Below, piece after piece: positions 21,549 through 21,804 of a stretch of 21,804 nucleotides of DNA. This DNA is from an uncultured Clostridia bacterium. Lineage in GTDB: Bacteria > Bacillota > Clostridia > Oscillospirales > Oscillospiraceae. The position numbers and the translations under genes were made by a program. The stretch is taken from positions 1 through 21,804 of the forward strand of contig CALBGG010000043.1 of the NCBI GenBank assembly GCA_937893605.1. Reading direction: 5' to 3'. Position 1 is the first letter of the stretch. The number at the start of each line of letters is the position of its first letter. Under the pieces are notes generated by a model that saw only the letters and a list, made by a program, of their open reading frames with translations, had not been told where the DNA came from and did no database searches.

Positions 21549-21587
21549 CAGCAGCCTCCATCAATGACGGAAGCTGCTGTTATTTTT
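21549..21587 (+). terminator. Terminator after the GH25 gene
   Basis: Arms CAGCAGC (21549-21555) and GCTGCTG (21573-21579) followed by TTATTTTT. A related hairpin with compensating base changes recurs at 21745-21780. Confidence 0.85.
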
Positions 21588-21732
21588 GGCACGCCGTAAG
21601 GGATAGAGCTTTTGCTGCGCAAAATCTCGTGGGCTTGCAGCAAGCTGCTGCGCCCCTCGGAGCTGAAAATATGCCGCCGGCATATTTTCTAAACGCTCCG
21701 ACCCTCTCAGGGTTCGAATCCCTTACGCCAAA
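21588..21732. repeat. Palindromic, tRNA T-arm-like structured repeat element
   Basis: A non-coding block of about 145 bases. Its ends form an inverted repeat (CGTAAGGGAT near 21594-21603, ATCCCTTACG near 21718-21727). The right end contains AGGGTTCGAATCCCT, identical in form to a tRNA T arm, but no other tRNA part is present. Inside are further hairpins: TTTTGC-TGC-GCAAAA; GCAGC-AA-GCTGC; and CGGAGC...GCTCCG enclosing a perfect GAAAATATGCC/GGCATATTTTC. It looks like a mobile or REP-like palindromic element or a structured RNA. The window ends inside what seems to be the left end of a second copy (21781-21804). Confidence 0.65.
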
Positions 21733-21744
21733 TAAAAAAAGAAA

Positions 21745-21780
21745 CAGAAGCTCTCATCGATGATGAAAGCTTCTGCTTTT
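21745..21780 (+). terminator. Second hairpin of the terminator-plus-repeat unit
   Basis: Arms CAGAAGC (21745-21751) and GCTTCTG (21769-21775) followed by CTTTT. It parallels the hairpin at 21549-21587: the same flanks (AAAAAGAA before, GGCACGCCGTAAGGGAT after), and the stem differs by paired changes, C to A on one arm and G to T on the other. Confidence 0.6.
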
Positions 21781-21804
21781 GGCACGCCGTAAGGGATTCG
21801 AACC

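Noticed and set aside
21781..21804. Possible 3' end of a tRNA gene on the minus strand at the right edge
   Set aside because: The T-arm-like sequence and a TGCCA end look like a tRNA, but the implied acceptor stem is unusual and the same sequence bounds the palindromic repeat at 21588, so it is better read as another repeat copy. Sequence beyond the edge would decide.

Overview
The window looks like a piece of chromosome from a strictly anaerobic, moderately GC-rich, spore-forming-lineage Clostridia (Oscillospiraceae-like gut bacterium). The evidence is a sodium-pumping biotin decarboxylase operon, a BofC-like domain protein, a DUF1292 protein, a Gram-positive-type 6S RNA, strong AGGAGG ribosome sites, occasional TTG starts and CCA-encoding tRNAs. 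This assignment is inference from gene content; no 16S gene is present.

Left part (1-6500): on the minus strand lies a four-gene sodium-translocating decarboxylase operon (alpha, gamma, biotin carrier, beta; the beta gene runs off the left edge). Next, also on the minus strand, is a class A penicillin-binding protein followed by a small conserved hypothetical gene and a terminator. On the plus strand follow a secreted BofC-like protein, a DUF1292 protein and a 6S RNA with its own terminator.

Middle (6562-15255): a compact 14-gene phage-derived cluster, all on the plus strand and all intact. It runs small-terminase-like, large terminase, portal, prohead protease, decoration protein, major capsid, connector, head closure, tail terminator, two small proteins, a DNA-circulation/LysM protein, a baseplate-hub protein and a minimal spike tip. 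There is no integrase, repressor, replication, tape measure, recognisable sheath, fibre, holin or endolysin gene. It sits cleanly between two terminators and has an operator-like palindrome upstream. This is the most interesting part of the window: it resembles a domesticated particle such as a gene transfer agent more than a decayed prophage.

Right part (15276-21804): NADP-type glutamate dehydrogenase (minus), a small zinc-ribbon protein (plus), a purine permease (minus) whose promoter is overlapped by an inverted repeat, a DUF1810 protein, an S23-type four-helix-bundle protein with AT-rich repeats, tRNA-Tyr and tRNA-Thr (minus), a small helical protein plus a sigma region-4-like protein, and a membrane-anchored GH25 lysozyme. 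The right edge holds a strongly palindromic, tRNA T-arm-like repeat element and the start of a second copy.

All domain names are recognised by eye from motifs; no database search was possible.
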